Shown piece after piece: positions 51,369 to 61,834 of a DNA stretch of 64,000 bases. The number at the start of each line of letters is the position of its first letter. The stretch's first letter is position 1. The notes beneath the pieces are model-generated. The model was not told the DNA's origin, made no database searches, and was given only the letters and a program-made list of their open reading frames with translations. This DNA comes from Prostheceraeus crozeri (Eukaryota > Platyhelminthes > Polycladida > Euryleptidae): the NCBI GenBank assembly GCA_907163375.1, contig CAJQUW010006825.1, positions 35,931-99,930 on the forward strand. Reading direction: 5' to 3'. A program made the translations under genes and the position numbers.

Positions 51369-54360
51369 CTGACGTCCCCCCCCCTCTGGACAGCTTGCTT
51401 GGATTTTGGCTTCCAGTGGACGGATTTTGTCGTGCGATAGCTCGTTTGAAAGCTAAGAGTGAGACAAATTCAGTGAAAGAATCGGCTTGTTCCTATCTGT
51501 CTTCGTTCAAAAGTTAGAGCGGTTACAAGATTTTAGGTCGGAGCTCGCTCACCTGAAAAAATCCTAAGTGTCAGAGTGACTTTGTATGGGTAAAATTTTG
51601 AAAATTTTCCAAAGTGTGGAATTTCGACCTGGGACCGTCACCAAAACATTTTTCATCAAATTTCACTGACCTCCCCCCCCCCTCTGGACAGCTTGCTTCG
51701 ATTTTGGCTTCCAGTGGACGGATTTTGTCGTGCGATAGCTCGTTTGAAAGCTAAGAGTGAGACAAATTCAGTGAAAGAATCGGCTTGTTCCTATCTGTCT
51801 TCGTTCAAAAGTTAGAGCGGTTACAAGATTTTAGGTCGGAGCTCGCTTACCTGAAAAAATCCTAAGTGTCAGAGTGACTTTGTATGGGTAAAATTTTGAA
51901 AATTTTCCAAAGTGTGGAATTTCGACCTGGGACCGTCACCAAAACATTTTTCATCAAATTTCACTGACCTCCCCCCCCTCTGGACAGCTTGCTTCGATTT
52001 TGGCTTCCAGTGGACGGATTTTGTCGTGCGATAGCTCGTTTGAAAGCTAAGAGTGAGACAAATTCAGTGAAAGAATCGGCTTGTTCCTATCTGTCTTCGT
52101 TCAAAAGTTAGAGCGGTTACAAGATTTTAGGTCGGAGCTCGCTTACCTGAAAAAATCCTAAGTGTCAGAGTGACTTTGTATGGGTAAAATTTTGAAAATT
52201 TTCCAAAGTGTGGAATTTCGACCTGGGACCGTCACCAAAACATTTTTCATCAAATTTCACTGACCTCCCCCCCCCTCTGGACAGCTTGCTTCGATTTTGG
52301 CTTCCAGTGGACGGATTTTGTCGTGCGATAGCTCGTTTGAAAGCTAAGAGTGAGACAAATTCAGTGAAAGAATCGGCTTGTTCCTATCTGTCTTCGTTCA
52401 AAAGTTAGAGCGGTTACAAGATTTTAGGTCGGAGCTCGCTCACCTGAAAAAATCCTAAGTGTCAGAGTGACTTTGTATGGGTAAAATTTTGAAAATTTTC
52501 CAAAGTGTGGAATTTCGACCTGGGACCGTCACCAAAACATTTTTCATCAAATTTCACTGACCTCCCCCCCCTCTGGACAGCTTGCTTCGATTTTGGCTTC
52601 CAGTGGACGGATTTTGTCGTGCGATAGCTCGTTTGAAAGCTAAGAGTGAGACAAATTCAGTGAAAGAATCGGCTTGTTCCTATCTGTCTTCGTTCAAAAG
52701 TTAGAGCGGTTACAAGATTTTAGGTCGGAGCTCGCTTACCTGAAAAAATCCTAAGTGTCAGAGTGACTTTGTATGGGTAAAATTTTGAAAATTTTCCAAA
52801 GTGTGGAATTTCGACCTGGGACCGTCACCAAAACATTTTTCATCAAATTTCACTGACCTCCCCCCCCCTCTGGACAGCTTGCTTCGATTTTGGCTTCCAG
52901 TGGACGGATTTTGTCGTGCGATAGCTCGTTTGAAAGCTAAGAGTGAGACAAATTCAGTGAAAGAATCGGCTTGTTCCTATCTGTCTTCGTTCAAAAGTTA
53001 GAGCGGTTACAAGATTTTAGGTCGGAGCTCGCTTACCTGAAAAAATCCTAAGTGTCAGAGTGACTTTGTATGGGTAAAATTTTGAAAATTTTCCAAAGTG
53101 TGGAATTTCGACCTGGGACCGTCACCAAAACATTTTTCATCAAATTTCACTGACCTCCCCCCCCCCTCTGGACAGCTTGCTTCGATTTTGGCTTCCAGTG
53201 GACGGATTTTGTCGTGCGATAGCTCGTTTGAAAGCTAAGAGTGAGACAAATTCAGTGAAAGAATCGGCTAGTTCCTATCTGTCTTCGTTCAAAAGTTAGA
53301 GCGGTTACAAGATTTTAGGTCGGAGCTCGCTTACCTGAAAAAATCCTAAGTGTCAGAGTGACTTTGTATGGGTAAAATTTTGAAAATTTTCCAAAGTGTG
53401 GAATTTCGACCTGGGACCGTCACCAAAACATTTTTCATCAAATTTCACTGACCTCCCCCCCCTCTGGACAGCTTGCTTCGATTTTGGCTTCCAGTGGACG
53501 GATTTTGTCGTGCGATAGCTCGTTTGAAAGCTAAGAGTGAGACAAATTCAGTGAAAGAATCGGCTTGTTCCTATCTGTCTTCGTTCAAAAGTTAGAGCGG
53601 TTACAAGATTTTAGGTCGGAGCTCGCTCACCTGAAAAAATCCTAAGTGTCAGAGTGACTTTGTATGGGTAAAATTTTGAAAATTTTCCAAAGTGTGGAAT
53701 TTCGACCTGGGACCGTCACCAAAACATTTTTCATCAAATTTTGAAATTTCACTGACCTCCCCCCCCTCTGGACAGCTTGCTTCGATTTTGGCTTCCAGTG
53801 GACGGATTTTGTCGTGCGATAGCTCGTTTGAAAGCTAAGAGTGAGACAAATTCAGTGAAAGAATCGGCTTGTTCCTATCTGTCTTCGTTCAAAAGTTAGA
53901 GCGGTTACAAGATTTTAGGTCGGAGCTCGCTTACCTGAAAAAATCCTAAGTGTCAGAGTGACTTTGTATGGGTAAAATTTTGAAAATTTTCCAAAGTGTG
54001 GAATTTCGACCTGGGACCGTCACCAAAACATTTTTCATCAAATTTCACTGACCTCCCCCCCTCTGGACAGCTTGCTTCGATTTTGGCTTCCAGTGGACGG
54101 ATTTTGTCGTGCGATAGCTCGTTTGAAAGCTAAGAGTGAGACAAATTCAGTGAAAGAATCGGCTTGTTCCTATCTGTCTTCGTTCAAAAGTTAGAGCGGT
54201 TACAAGATTTTAGGTCGGAGCTCCCTTACCTGAAAAAATCCTAAGTGTCAGAGTGACTTTGTATGGGTAAAATTTTGAAAATTTTCCAAAGTGTGGAATT
54301 TCGACCTGGGACCGTCACCAAAACATTTTTCATCAAATTTTGAAATTTCACTGACGTCCC
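51369..54360 (+). repeat. Tandem array of ~10 units of about 297 bp inside the Polinton 2 terminal repeat
   Basis: Units start CTGAC[C/G]TCCCCCC...CTCTGGACAGCTTGC at about 51369, 51666, 51964, 52260, 52557, 52853, 53150, 53448, 53750, 54048 and 54352. The period is 296-298 bp, with two longer units carrying an extra TTTTGAAATTTC. Units are nearly identical; the poly-C length varies. The same module exists as single or double copies in the Polinton 1 TIR. Short reading frames repeat with the array and are not genes. Confidence 0.95.
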
Positions 54361-54900
54361 CCACCCTCTGGACAGCTTGCTTCGATTTTGGCTTCCAGTG
54401 GACGGATTTTGTCGTGCGATAGCTCGTTTGAAAGCTAAGAGTGAGACAAATTGACTGAAAGAATCGGCTTGTTCCTATCTGTCTTCGTTTAGATGTGAGA
54501 CGCCATTTAAGATTTTGGGACATTGGCGAAAAACGACAGAGTTAGAATTTGGGACGTTTTGGGCTGTAGCTTCAAAACGAAGCATCGGATGGGAAAACGG
54601 ATTTCAGATTTGGAATCAGCGTCAAATTCTTTATCTGTATGGTGAGTTTCATGTCAATCGGAGAGTTTCAAGTCAATCGGAGAGAAAAATGTTCAACATT
54701 TTTCGGAAAAACGACAGAGTTAGAATTTTTGCGATGGCTGCCTACTGTAGAGCCAAAACGAAGCATCGGATGGGAAAACGGAGGCCAGATTCGGATTCAG
54801 CGTCAAATTCTACATGGAAATGGTGTATTTCCAGCTCAATCGGAGCACTAGAACCGGCGATAGACGGGTTTTTTAGTGTTTGGATGATGGGTATTACGTC
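54361..54900 (+). repeat. Inner terminal-repeat sequence matching the right end of Polinton 1
   Basis: It corresponds to the reverse complement of 42780-43180 (GGACGTTTTGGGCTGTAGC, GAAGCATCGGATGGG, GCACTAGAACCGG). No gene. Confidence 0.75.
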
Positions 54901-54976
54901 ATCAGCTGATCGCCACACACTATATAAGCTGGGAACCGAGAGAGACTTGTCATTCAGACGAGAGCGATTGTCAACG
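54901..54976 (+). promoter_or_regulatory. TATA promoter and 5' leader exon of the coiled-coil gene
   Basis: TATATAAG at 54921-54928 follows CACACAC. An initiator-like TCATTCAGACG lies about 25-35 bp downstream. The leader exon ends CAACG at 54976 before GTAAGTCG. Conserved with Polinton 1 (TATATAAG at 42738-42731). Confidence 0.7.
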
Positions 54977-55676
54977 GTAAGTCGTCTCTCTGAGCTCCGA
55001 TGACAGCTTCGGACATTCCAAATCCCGAGTTTCTATAAGAAACCGACTTAGAAAATTTCATTGCTGATATCAGCTAAGGCGTCAGACTTAGAGGTTAGCC
55101 AGGAGATGGCCTTCGTCTCCAGGCCATAAAAGACTCCAAAACTTTAAAGGCTTGTAACTTTGCTTCTACAAGTCCGTTTGACTTGATTCAAAAAAGGTTC
55201 GGTCGCTATTGACCTGGCCTAAGTGACAGACTACTTATAAAATTTCATAAGTAGTGCTAAAAAGTTGAAAAATTTAAATTCACTAGTTTTGGAGGTTTTC
55301 TGGGGTTTTCAAGTATGCTGAGTTCAAATCTACTATCAGATTTCAAATTTAACTAAGTCTAAGGCAGCTTTGAGGGGTTAGATCCCAGCTACTGTTCACT
55401 ACCTTTGACTCGGCGTTACTGTTACCACTTCGGGGCAGTGACAATGATGTCTTAAGCTGTAAATAGCGGGTATCGGGGAAGATCTCTCACTTCCCTAGTG
55501 ATCAGTACAAGGCCTTCGGGCTGTCGACGGGATCTAGTGCCACTCACTACACTCAAATCTATCATCTCACTAAGTGTAAAATCATTCTTTTCCGTTTTTA
55601 TAAACTAGGAATCAATCGTTTGCTATCAAACGTTTACGGAATTATAATCATTGTTTCCCCCTTTTCACTTCAGAAA

Positions 55677-57011
55677 ATGGTTAACTACAATAATGCCAAG
55701 ACGGCTTTCAAGCTCTGCGTTTGTGCAAAGATTTTTCGTAGTGACGCCTTCAAGAAACACTCTTGTGTAAATAAGCGAATGGTAGGGGGCATTCGATACT
55801 TTTGCAGCAGCCATAATGCATCTCGCCTTGTCGAGACGTTACCGGAGTGGCATGCGAAGCATAGCAGCTGCAGTCAACCAGAGCTGACTGAGGAGGCGAA
55901 GCAAAGTCTCTTCAGCTCAGAGTTGAAAGCTCTGGAGACTCAGTGCGCTGTCGAGGCTATCGCGTCACCAAAGCCTCCCTCATCTAGTGCACCAGCAAAG
56001 GCTCTCTCACCCACCCCGATTCTGGAGACTCAGTGTGCTGTCGAGTCTATCGCGTCAGCAGAGGTTCCTTCATCTAGCGTGCCAGCAAAGGCTCTCTCAC
56101 CCACCCCGATTGAGTCTTCTCCGAAGTCGAGTAAATCCTCCTCCTCCTCTAGCGATGAGTCGGCTACTAGTAGCAGCGACAGTGAGGAAGAGGAGGAGGA
56201 GGAAAAAGGCTCGACGAAGGCTGACCTAGTCGAGAGTGTCTACCTCGATAGCGAGGTAGAGGCGGTGAGGGAAGTTGACCTCGATAGCGAGGTGCAGCCG
56301 GCTAAGTTATCGAGCAGTGGTGGGATTGCGGCTCAATGTCGCAACTTCATTATGCGCCCACCACTGGTCGATAACTATGACAAGTTGAAGAATGAGTTGG
56401 AGGTGTGGAAGAGGGACTGTTTCTTCTATAAAGCGAGTTCCGAGAACCTCTCGCGAGTCACTCAGGAGCTCAAGAAGACTCAAGCTAGTCTTTTTGAGAA
56501 AGAAGGAGAGCTCGATCGCGAGAGGTTCTCGCACCTCGCTAGTAAGGCTAGAGAAGAACAGCTCCTGATCGAGAGAGAGAGTCAAGAGAAGGAGTTGAGA
56601 AAGATGAGGGAGGAGTTGGAAGGGCTGCGAAAGCAGTTGGGGAAGGTGGTGGCGACTAATCAGGAGCTGCACCAGCAAGTGATGAGTAGCAGTACTCGAC
56701 GATCAAGTCGCCTCCACATTCCCCTGGATAAGAAAGGACGTGTGCCCGCAAGACCGCTCCTCTGTGAACGTGGCAGAGACGAAATGTGTTACAGCAGGGC
56801 TAAAAAAGGTATCGAATGCCTTCATTTTACATTCGACCATAAGGAGGCAATCACAGGATTCCTGTTCGAACCACGTCCGGAGAAGATCTGTAAGTTAAAA
56901 CAAGTAACTTAGAGTTCAAGATGATAACTAACAACTTCTTTCTTTACAGATATCAAAGAGAAGCGCCCACCTGCTTCCGTCAACGAGCCGGAGGCGAAGC
57001 GGCAAGCTTGA
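55677..57011 (+). CDS. Polinton coiled-coil protein with Cys/His N-terminus (424 aa)
   Basis: A 5' intron (54977-55673) ends TTTCACTTCAG just before ATG 55677. A second intron (56890-56949) precedes the 62-nt last exon ending at 57011. Residues 1-60 carry 'CVCAKIF...FKKHSC' and 'CSSHNASR', a possible zinc finger. A 30-residue tandem repeat around 'PAKALSPTPI' comes next, then an acidic Ser stretch and a long coiled coil (about residues 225-340). The C-terminal domain ('RLHIP', 'CYSRAKKGIECLHFTFDH') is conserved with Polinton 1. Unknown function; its elongated form suggests a scaffold, fibre or chromatin-associated factor. Confidence 0.75.
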
Positions 57012-57028
57012 ACCCCATATTTTTTCAA

Positions 57029-57274
57029 TCATCCCGAGAATGAACCATCGGCTCTCTTAAGGGCCACCATGGGGCAAGACATGATAGAACCTCCTCGCGG
57101 TTTGCCCTGGGCAGTCTTCGGACTGGCGAATACTATCATTAAGTTGAATCTGCTATCAGTCAACTTGAACATTATGCAGTCGATTGCTATCCCTGAAGCA
57201 TTCTGATTCGCTGTTGAGCAATTCATTGTTGAAAACCCTATATAAGCCAGAAGATTGTAGCACTTCTCATTCAA
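57029..57274 (-). pseudogene. MQWK-type gene, short copy with internal deletion
   Basis: It shares about 135 bp (57040-57172) with the long copy (57573-57703): 'FKLTDSRFNLMIVFAS', 'GGSIMSCPMVALK'. It joins the upstream 'GIAIDC' segment directly to it, skipping the central Cys/His region of the long copy. The junction lies at GCAGTCGATTGC / CAACTTGAACATTATG. It could be a deletion or a retained spliced form. Confidence 0.45.
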
Positions 57275-57286
57275 TTTGAAGTCACG
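57239..57286 (+). promoter_or_regulatory. TATA promoter of the 57287 gene
   Basis: TATATAAG at 57239-57246 and an initiator-like CTCATTCAAT at about 57267-57276 lie about 40 bp upstream of ATG 57287. Confidence 0.6.
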
Positions 57287-57541
57287 ATGGAAGCGACATC
57301 TGCCGACAACATTCCCGTCTTCATCGATGAAGACAACGCTATTCCCGAGTTCGTCATCCTCGACGAGTGGGATAAAGAGGATGATAAGAAGGGGAAGATC
57401 GAGAAGATTGTTTGGACGGATGGAGTGTGGACTCCAAATACCACTCGCATCCGAAAGGTGCCAGATGCACCAGTACGACTTCGGCGGTATAGGATCTATG
57501 ACAACCTAACCGTCATACCCATTGACTATTCCAGCCAATAG
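57287..57541 (+). CDS. Small acidic Polinton 2 protein (84 aa)
   Basis: The frame opens 'MEATSADNIPVFIDEDNAIP' after a clear TATA promoter. The first half is acidic and the second basic ('RIRKVPDAPVRLRRYRIYD'). It sits between two copies of a 135-bp direct repeat that belong to the MQWK genes. I do not recognise it. Position and size resemble the accessory gene at 40283 in Polinton 1, but sequence similarity is not apparent. Confidence 0.55.
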   Translation: MEATSADNIPVFIDEDNAIPEFVILDEWDKEDDKKGKIEKIVWTDGVWTPNTTRIRKVPDAPVRLRRYRIYDNLTVIPIDYSSQ

Positions 57542-57932
57542 TCAACTTAATTGACACCATTGACACCGAGAACGAACCATCGGCTCTCTTAAGGGCCACC
57601 ATGGGGCAAGACATGATAGAACCTCCTCGCGGTTTGCCCTGGGCAGTCTTCGGACTGGCGAATACTATCATTAAGTTGAATCTGCTATCAGTCAACTTGA
57701 ACGTTGCAAATGAAGTTCGGTGTAATACTTCCTTTCGACGGGCGTTCCTGTAAAGGGCGGCGGTGAAACCCGTAGCTATGTATACCGCAAGGGACATTCG
57801 GCAATGGTCAATCTTGTTAAACCTCTCTGCGTCATGTTTGCAAGTGATTGCCTCTGTCTCAACGTAGTATGCATTCGCGCCAGGGCGACATTTAGCCAAC
57901 TGTCGAAGGTTACCTAAAACTTTCCATTGCAT
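57513..57932 (-). CDS. MQWK-type conserved accessory gene, Polinton 2 long copy
   Basis: The 139-residue open frame opens 'MQWKVLGNLRQLAKCRPGAN' and contains 'EAITCKHDAERFNKIDHCRMS', 'ALYRNARRKEVLHRTSF' and 'GGSIMSCPMVALK'. Two Cys/His pairs could bind metal. Its 3' end overlaps the end of the 57287 gene on the other strand. Conserved upstream sequence 57954-58120 contains in-frame stops. A copy with a premature stop is in Polinton 1. Conservation between the two elements supports a real gene. No recognised domain. Confidence 0.55.
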   Translation of the reverse strand: MQWKVLGNLRQLAKCRPGANAYYVETEAITCKHDAERFNKIDHCRMSLAVYIATGFTAALYRNARRKEVLHRTSFATFKLTDSRFNLMIVFASPKTAQGKPRGGSIMSCPMVALKRADGSFSVSMVSIKLTIGWNSQWV

Positions 57933-58154
57933 ACGTTATGAGAACCATGAGTTCTACCTGTCTCTATCAATGAGACGAATTGATGAATGGAATGAAATGG
58001 GAGGACACTCACGCGCCACACGCAACATAACACACTTCTCTCTTCCGTAGTCAAACAAGCTCTTTACACATGGATCGCAGTCGATTGCTATCCCTGTATC
58101 AGAAGTGTAAGCTATCTTAATTTTATTTAACACTATTTCATCTACCATCATCAC

Positions 58155-58790
58155 CCATATGAAGTGTCATAAGATTTACAAGTTAGACTAAGCGTTCTAC
58201 TATTTGTAAATGAAAGATATAGTTTCACCAGTTTACAAGTTAAAAATAAAGTTTCAATAGTGTGTACGTTAGAAATAAAGTTTTAGCTGTTTGTATATCA
58301 AAAACAAAGTTTCAAGAGTTTACAAGTTAGACTAAGCGTTCTACTATTTGTAAATGAAAGATATAGTTTCACCAGTTTACAAGTTAAAAATAAAGTTTCA
58401 ATAGTGTGTACGTTAGAAATAAAGTTTTAGCTGTTTGTATATCAAAAACAAAGTTTCAAGAGTTTACAAGTTAAAAAATAAAGTTTCAATGGTGTATACG
58501 TTAGAAATAAAGTTTTAGCTGTTTGTATATCAAAATAAAGTTTCAAGAGTTTACAAGTTAGAAATAACGTTTCAATAGTGTATGCGTTAGAAATAAAGTT
58601 TTAGCTGTTTGTATATCAAAATAAAGTTTCAAGAGTTTACAAGTTAGAAATAAAGATTCAATAGTGTGTATGTTAGAAATAAAGGTATAACTGTTTGTAA
58701 AAATAAGATCGCAAGATTTACTAGTTTACAAGTTAGACTAAGTGTAAATTAAAATAAAATTATAACTGTTCACGAGTTAAAGCGTTGATG
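58155..58790. repeat. AT-rich satellite with repeated AATAAAGTTT
   Basis: Repeats of GTTTACAAGTTAGA and AAATAAAGTTTTAGCTG and related units of about 35-75 bp form a higher-order unit of about 145-150 bp (for example from 58174 and 58316). Each sub-unit includes AATAAAG. Matching sequence returns at 61400-61830 and 63930-64000. Confidence 0.85.
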
Positions 58791-59082
58791 CAACGATGAA
58801 CAATTAATAAGCTGAAAAGTTTTAGATTCACTTTAACATTACCATATGTTTACAGATAGAAATGTATCACAGCAAAGCTACTTCATGAGTTAGTTTGCCA
58901 GGAGTGTATCATCTCAAACTTTTACTCCGTCGTTGAAATTTCATGACGACTTTTTTGCTAGACGAAAGTTAACACCAGAGGAGCGTAGGGGTGGGTGGCA
59001 TAAAATACGCCTACAGCACTGAGAGAGTTGGAGTGCATGAGCTATGTACATTCTTTTGACGACGAGAGGAGCGATTTAGCCG
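58791..59082. other. Spacer before the 59083 gene
   Basis: There is no gene. CATAAAATACGCCTACAGCACTGAGAG (about 58999-59025) could be its promoter (TAAAATA as TATA). Confidence 0.4.
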
Positions 59083-59469
59083 ATGGCGCAGGTAGTTTCC
59101 CAGAGCATGGAGGACATTGTTTAGGTGACTCTAAGGACGTATGTCGAGCTGCCTTCAGTGATAGGCTTCCAACTCATGATGAATGATGATATGCTTACGA
59201 CCTACATTCAACCATTGGTGTATGCCCACACCCTCCCCCACAACGAGCTTGTCTGCCACATTGTATTCATGAGTGTGGCTCAAAGTAGGAAATTGATTGA
59301 TGAGACTTTGCTGAAATATCCAAGGCGCGTATTCAAGCATGGTCGCCTACTGTTGGAGTATTATTATCAATGGCGCGACGACACACATTTGCCCACCCGT
59401 GTTTTACCACACCTATCAACGGAAGAATACAATAGAGCTTTAGTCGAGACGGTTGAAAGGAGACGATGA
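59083..59469 (+). pseudogene. Unknown Polinton 2 gene with one in-frame stop
   Basis: ATG 59083 opens 'MAQVVSQSMEDIV'. A TAG at 59122-59124 is followed in the same frame by 114 residues ('VELPSVIGFQLMMNDDML', 'LLKYPRRVFKHGRLLLEYYYQW', 'STEEYNRALVETVERRR'). The later part looks helical and globular. Not recognised. It sits directly upstream of gene A. Confidence 0.45.
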
Positions 59470-59671
59470 GCGCTAGCGGGTGAATGAAGCATCGGTGAGA
59501 GTGGGAATCAACTTGATGCTATTCTCCAATGAGGATTGTTGTCTAATGAGAATCAAGCATTCCTTTATAAATAGAGAGCCTTCCACAGTGAGAATCATTC
59601 CATCGTTGAATCGTACAAGTGGCGGACGCACATTCTCTCTCTCTACATCCCTGTTATATTATCCAACTAAA

Positions 59672-60272
59672 ATGGTAAGTCGCTACTTTCCTCCCTCTCC
59701 TCCCTTGAACGTAAACTTAATACAATCTTTTTTATTTTCAGGCATCTTCTACATCTGCTGCACTAGTAGGACAAAATGGTGGCCAGACGTTACAAGGTTC
59801 GCTACAATCAGATCATCTACAGCTGAGACCAGTGGAAGAAACAACAAAGGTACATAATCCTACACCGCTACAGCGTAAATTTAAACAAGTCTTGCGTCAT
59901 GAGGATCACAGCGTAGTACTGCGAACGGGAATGCTCCCTTCCACTGATGTGAAGATATTGAGCAATCAGTATGGGGATTACATACTCATCCCCGTGAGTC
60001 CGTACATTCGCCACCAACTTGACATTATTGAAGAGTACATAACATTAAATATGGACATTCCTACTCCTCTTGCTCAAGAGTGGAAGGCGAGAGATGAAAA
60101 GGATACTCCCTATAGAAGGATTTGGGATGGCAATCAAATTTGCCTACCATTATCACATTGGTGTAGTTATTATAAAAAGGATGGAGATCAATCAATACCC
60201 ATCAGATGTGATGAGCTCGGAGAAGGTACTTGGGATATCATTTTCAAAGTGAATGGACTAATTATGGTCTAG
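59672..60272 (+). pseudogene. Gene A, Polinton 2 copy, C-terminally frameshifted
   Basis: ATG 59672-59674 is followed by an intron (59675-59741, GTAAGT...TTTTCAG), and exon 2 starts GCATCT, again Met-Ala-Ser. The exon is closely similar to 13763-14273. At about 60262 a missing base changes the frame, and the frame ends at 60272, about 60 residues before the Polinton 1 C-terminus. This is where the sequence quality drops. Confidence 0.7.
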
Positions 60273-61400
60273 CACAAGGATAACAAAATAGACATTCGGG
60301 TGGTGTGTTCCCCCCTCTCTACTCGATATACACTGAATCATCTATATATTCCAAAACCACCCAGCGTACGTAGATGACATTATTGGACGAAATCCTTAAA
60401 CAGGGGATGGTACGGAAGCGCAAGTCGGGCAAGAATGCTACTTCCAAACGCAAAAGTCAAGGAAAGAGAATTGCTAATCCTTTCCTTAACTCTACCCTAT
60501 GACAATTCGGCCTTTATGTGCTTTGAGTGTGTGGACCGTGGTCTTTATTAGATACAATTTTATTCTTCTTCGTTTGCCATCATATCATTTGTGTATTTTG
60601 TCGTGAAAGCATCGGATGTAATTCTTCATTTTGTGATATGTTTATAGAATCGTTTCCTTAGATGTGCAATTTTTTACGTTTTTTAGGCTTCTATCATGTC
60701 ATTTTTTATGGATTGTGAAGGTGAACCTGTGCAGGAGCCTCAGTGCTATTGCTATGAACAATTGGAATATCAGATTGTTAGTGTCTATCATCCAACATGA
60801 GCAACTGTGATCCGTGATCACATGTTGATCAATGGGCGAGAAGAAAACACATTCATGGACCTTAATCTGAAATATTTGCCAAGACTATGGCTTTTCTTGT
60901 GGAGACTGCTCTTCTTATTGACTTTAAACGAGGGTTAGCTGCTTTCAATGTTATACGCATCTTTTGTAATAATCCTGGTAAGGAGAGGAAAGTATTTCCC
61001 CAATCTAGTCATTAATGATATTTTGCTCCCACCTTTAGGGGATAGTTAAGTGTGAAAAATCAACACTATCATGAAGGTCACGAAACGTGTTTAAGGATTT
61101 GTGGTGTTCCTTATATTTGGTCAGTTCGTTGTAGTAGCTATGGGTTCATAACCAATGCTTCTTTCCTCCTTACCTCAACACTGCCAAAGTCCTATATGGT
61201 TATCATGTGCTCGCCTATATGACAGTTACCAGCTGTATTATTTTATCTGTTTCAAACCATTGATTTGTAATGCATGCTTGTTACAGTTATTCAATCAAAA
61301 AAAAATTTGTTATTATGCGAAGAGTTGTTGTTATACATGCAACGGATGGGTTAGATGAAGGGTGATCATATCTTTTTCAAATGACTGTGAAACATTGATT
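60273..61400 (+). pseudogene. Indel-ridden copy of the gene A end, RING ORF and exonuclease region
   Basis: It aligns by eye with 14274-15350 of Polinton 1, but with a single-base insertion or deletion every 20-50 bases, mostly insertions. The TTTTTTAG acceptor, GGATTGTGAAGGTGAACC (exonuclease start, about 60710) and the CAATCAAAAAAAA polyadenylation region are recognisable. No frame is open. Probably uncorrected long-read sequence. Confidence 0.7.
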
Positions 61401-61834
61401 TTCATGTGAAGATTAAAACAGTTAGATTATGATGACGAATAAGATTTACTAGTTTGGCACAGTTAGACTAAGCGTTCATTACTTGTAAATAAAAGATATA
61501 GTTTCAACAGTTTACAGATAAAAAAATAAAGTTTCAATAGTTGTATGTGTTAGAAATAAAGTTTAAGCTGTTTCCATGTTAGAAATTAAAATAAAGTTTA
61601 AGAGTTTACAAGTTTAAAATTAAAGTTTTCAACATTGTGTTCTTTAGAAATAAGTTTCATCTGTTTGTAAAAATTAAGATTGCGGGGATTAAATAGTTTG
61701 TAACTTGTGATAAGCGTTCCAGCTATTTGTAACTGAAGGATATAGTTTAACAGTTTAAGATTACAAAAGTCAAGTTTCAATAGTGTATATGTTAAAAATA
61801 AAGTTTAAGCTTTTGTGTGTGGAGTAAATAAGAA
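61400..61834. repeat. AATAAAG satellite, second array
   Basis: The same repeat family as 58155-58790 (GTTTACAAGTT, AAATAAAGTTT), more degenerate. Confidence 0.8.

Noticed and set aside
51314-53001. Repeated 66-residue frames
   Set aside because: They recur with the 297-bp array and have no promoter or conserved start.
51369-54360. CRISPR-like repeat array
   Set aside because: Units are contiguous 297-bp tandem repeats without unique spacers, in a eukaryotic genome.
59083-59130. 33-nt intron (GTAGTT...TTTAG) that would remove the TAG stop
   Set aside because: Too short for a spliceosomal intron and the donor is weak.
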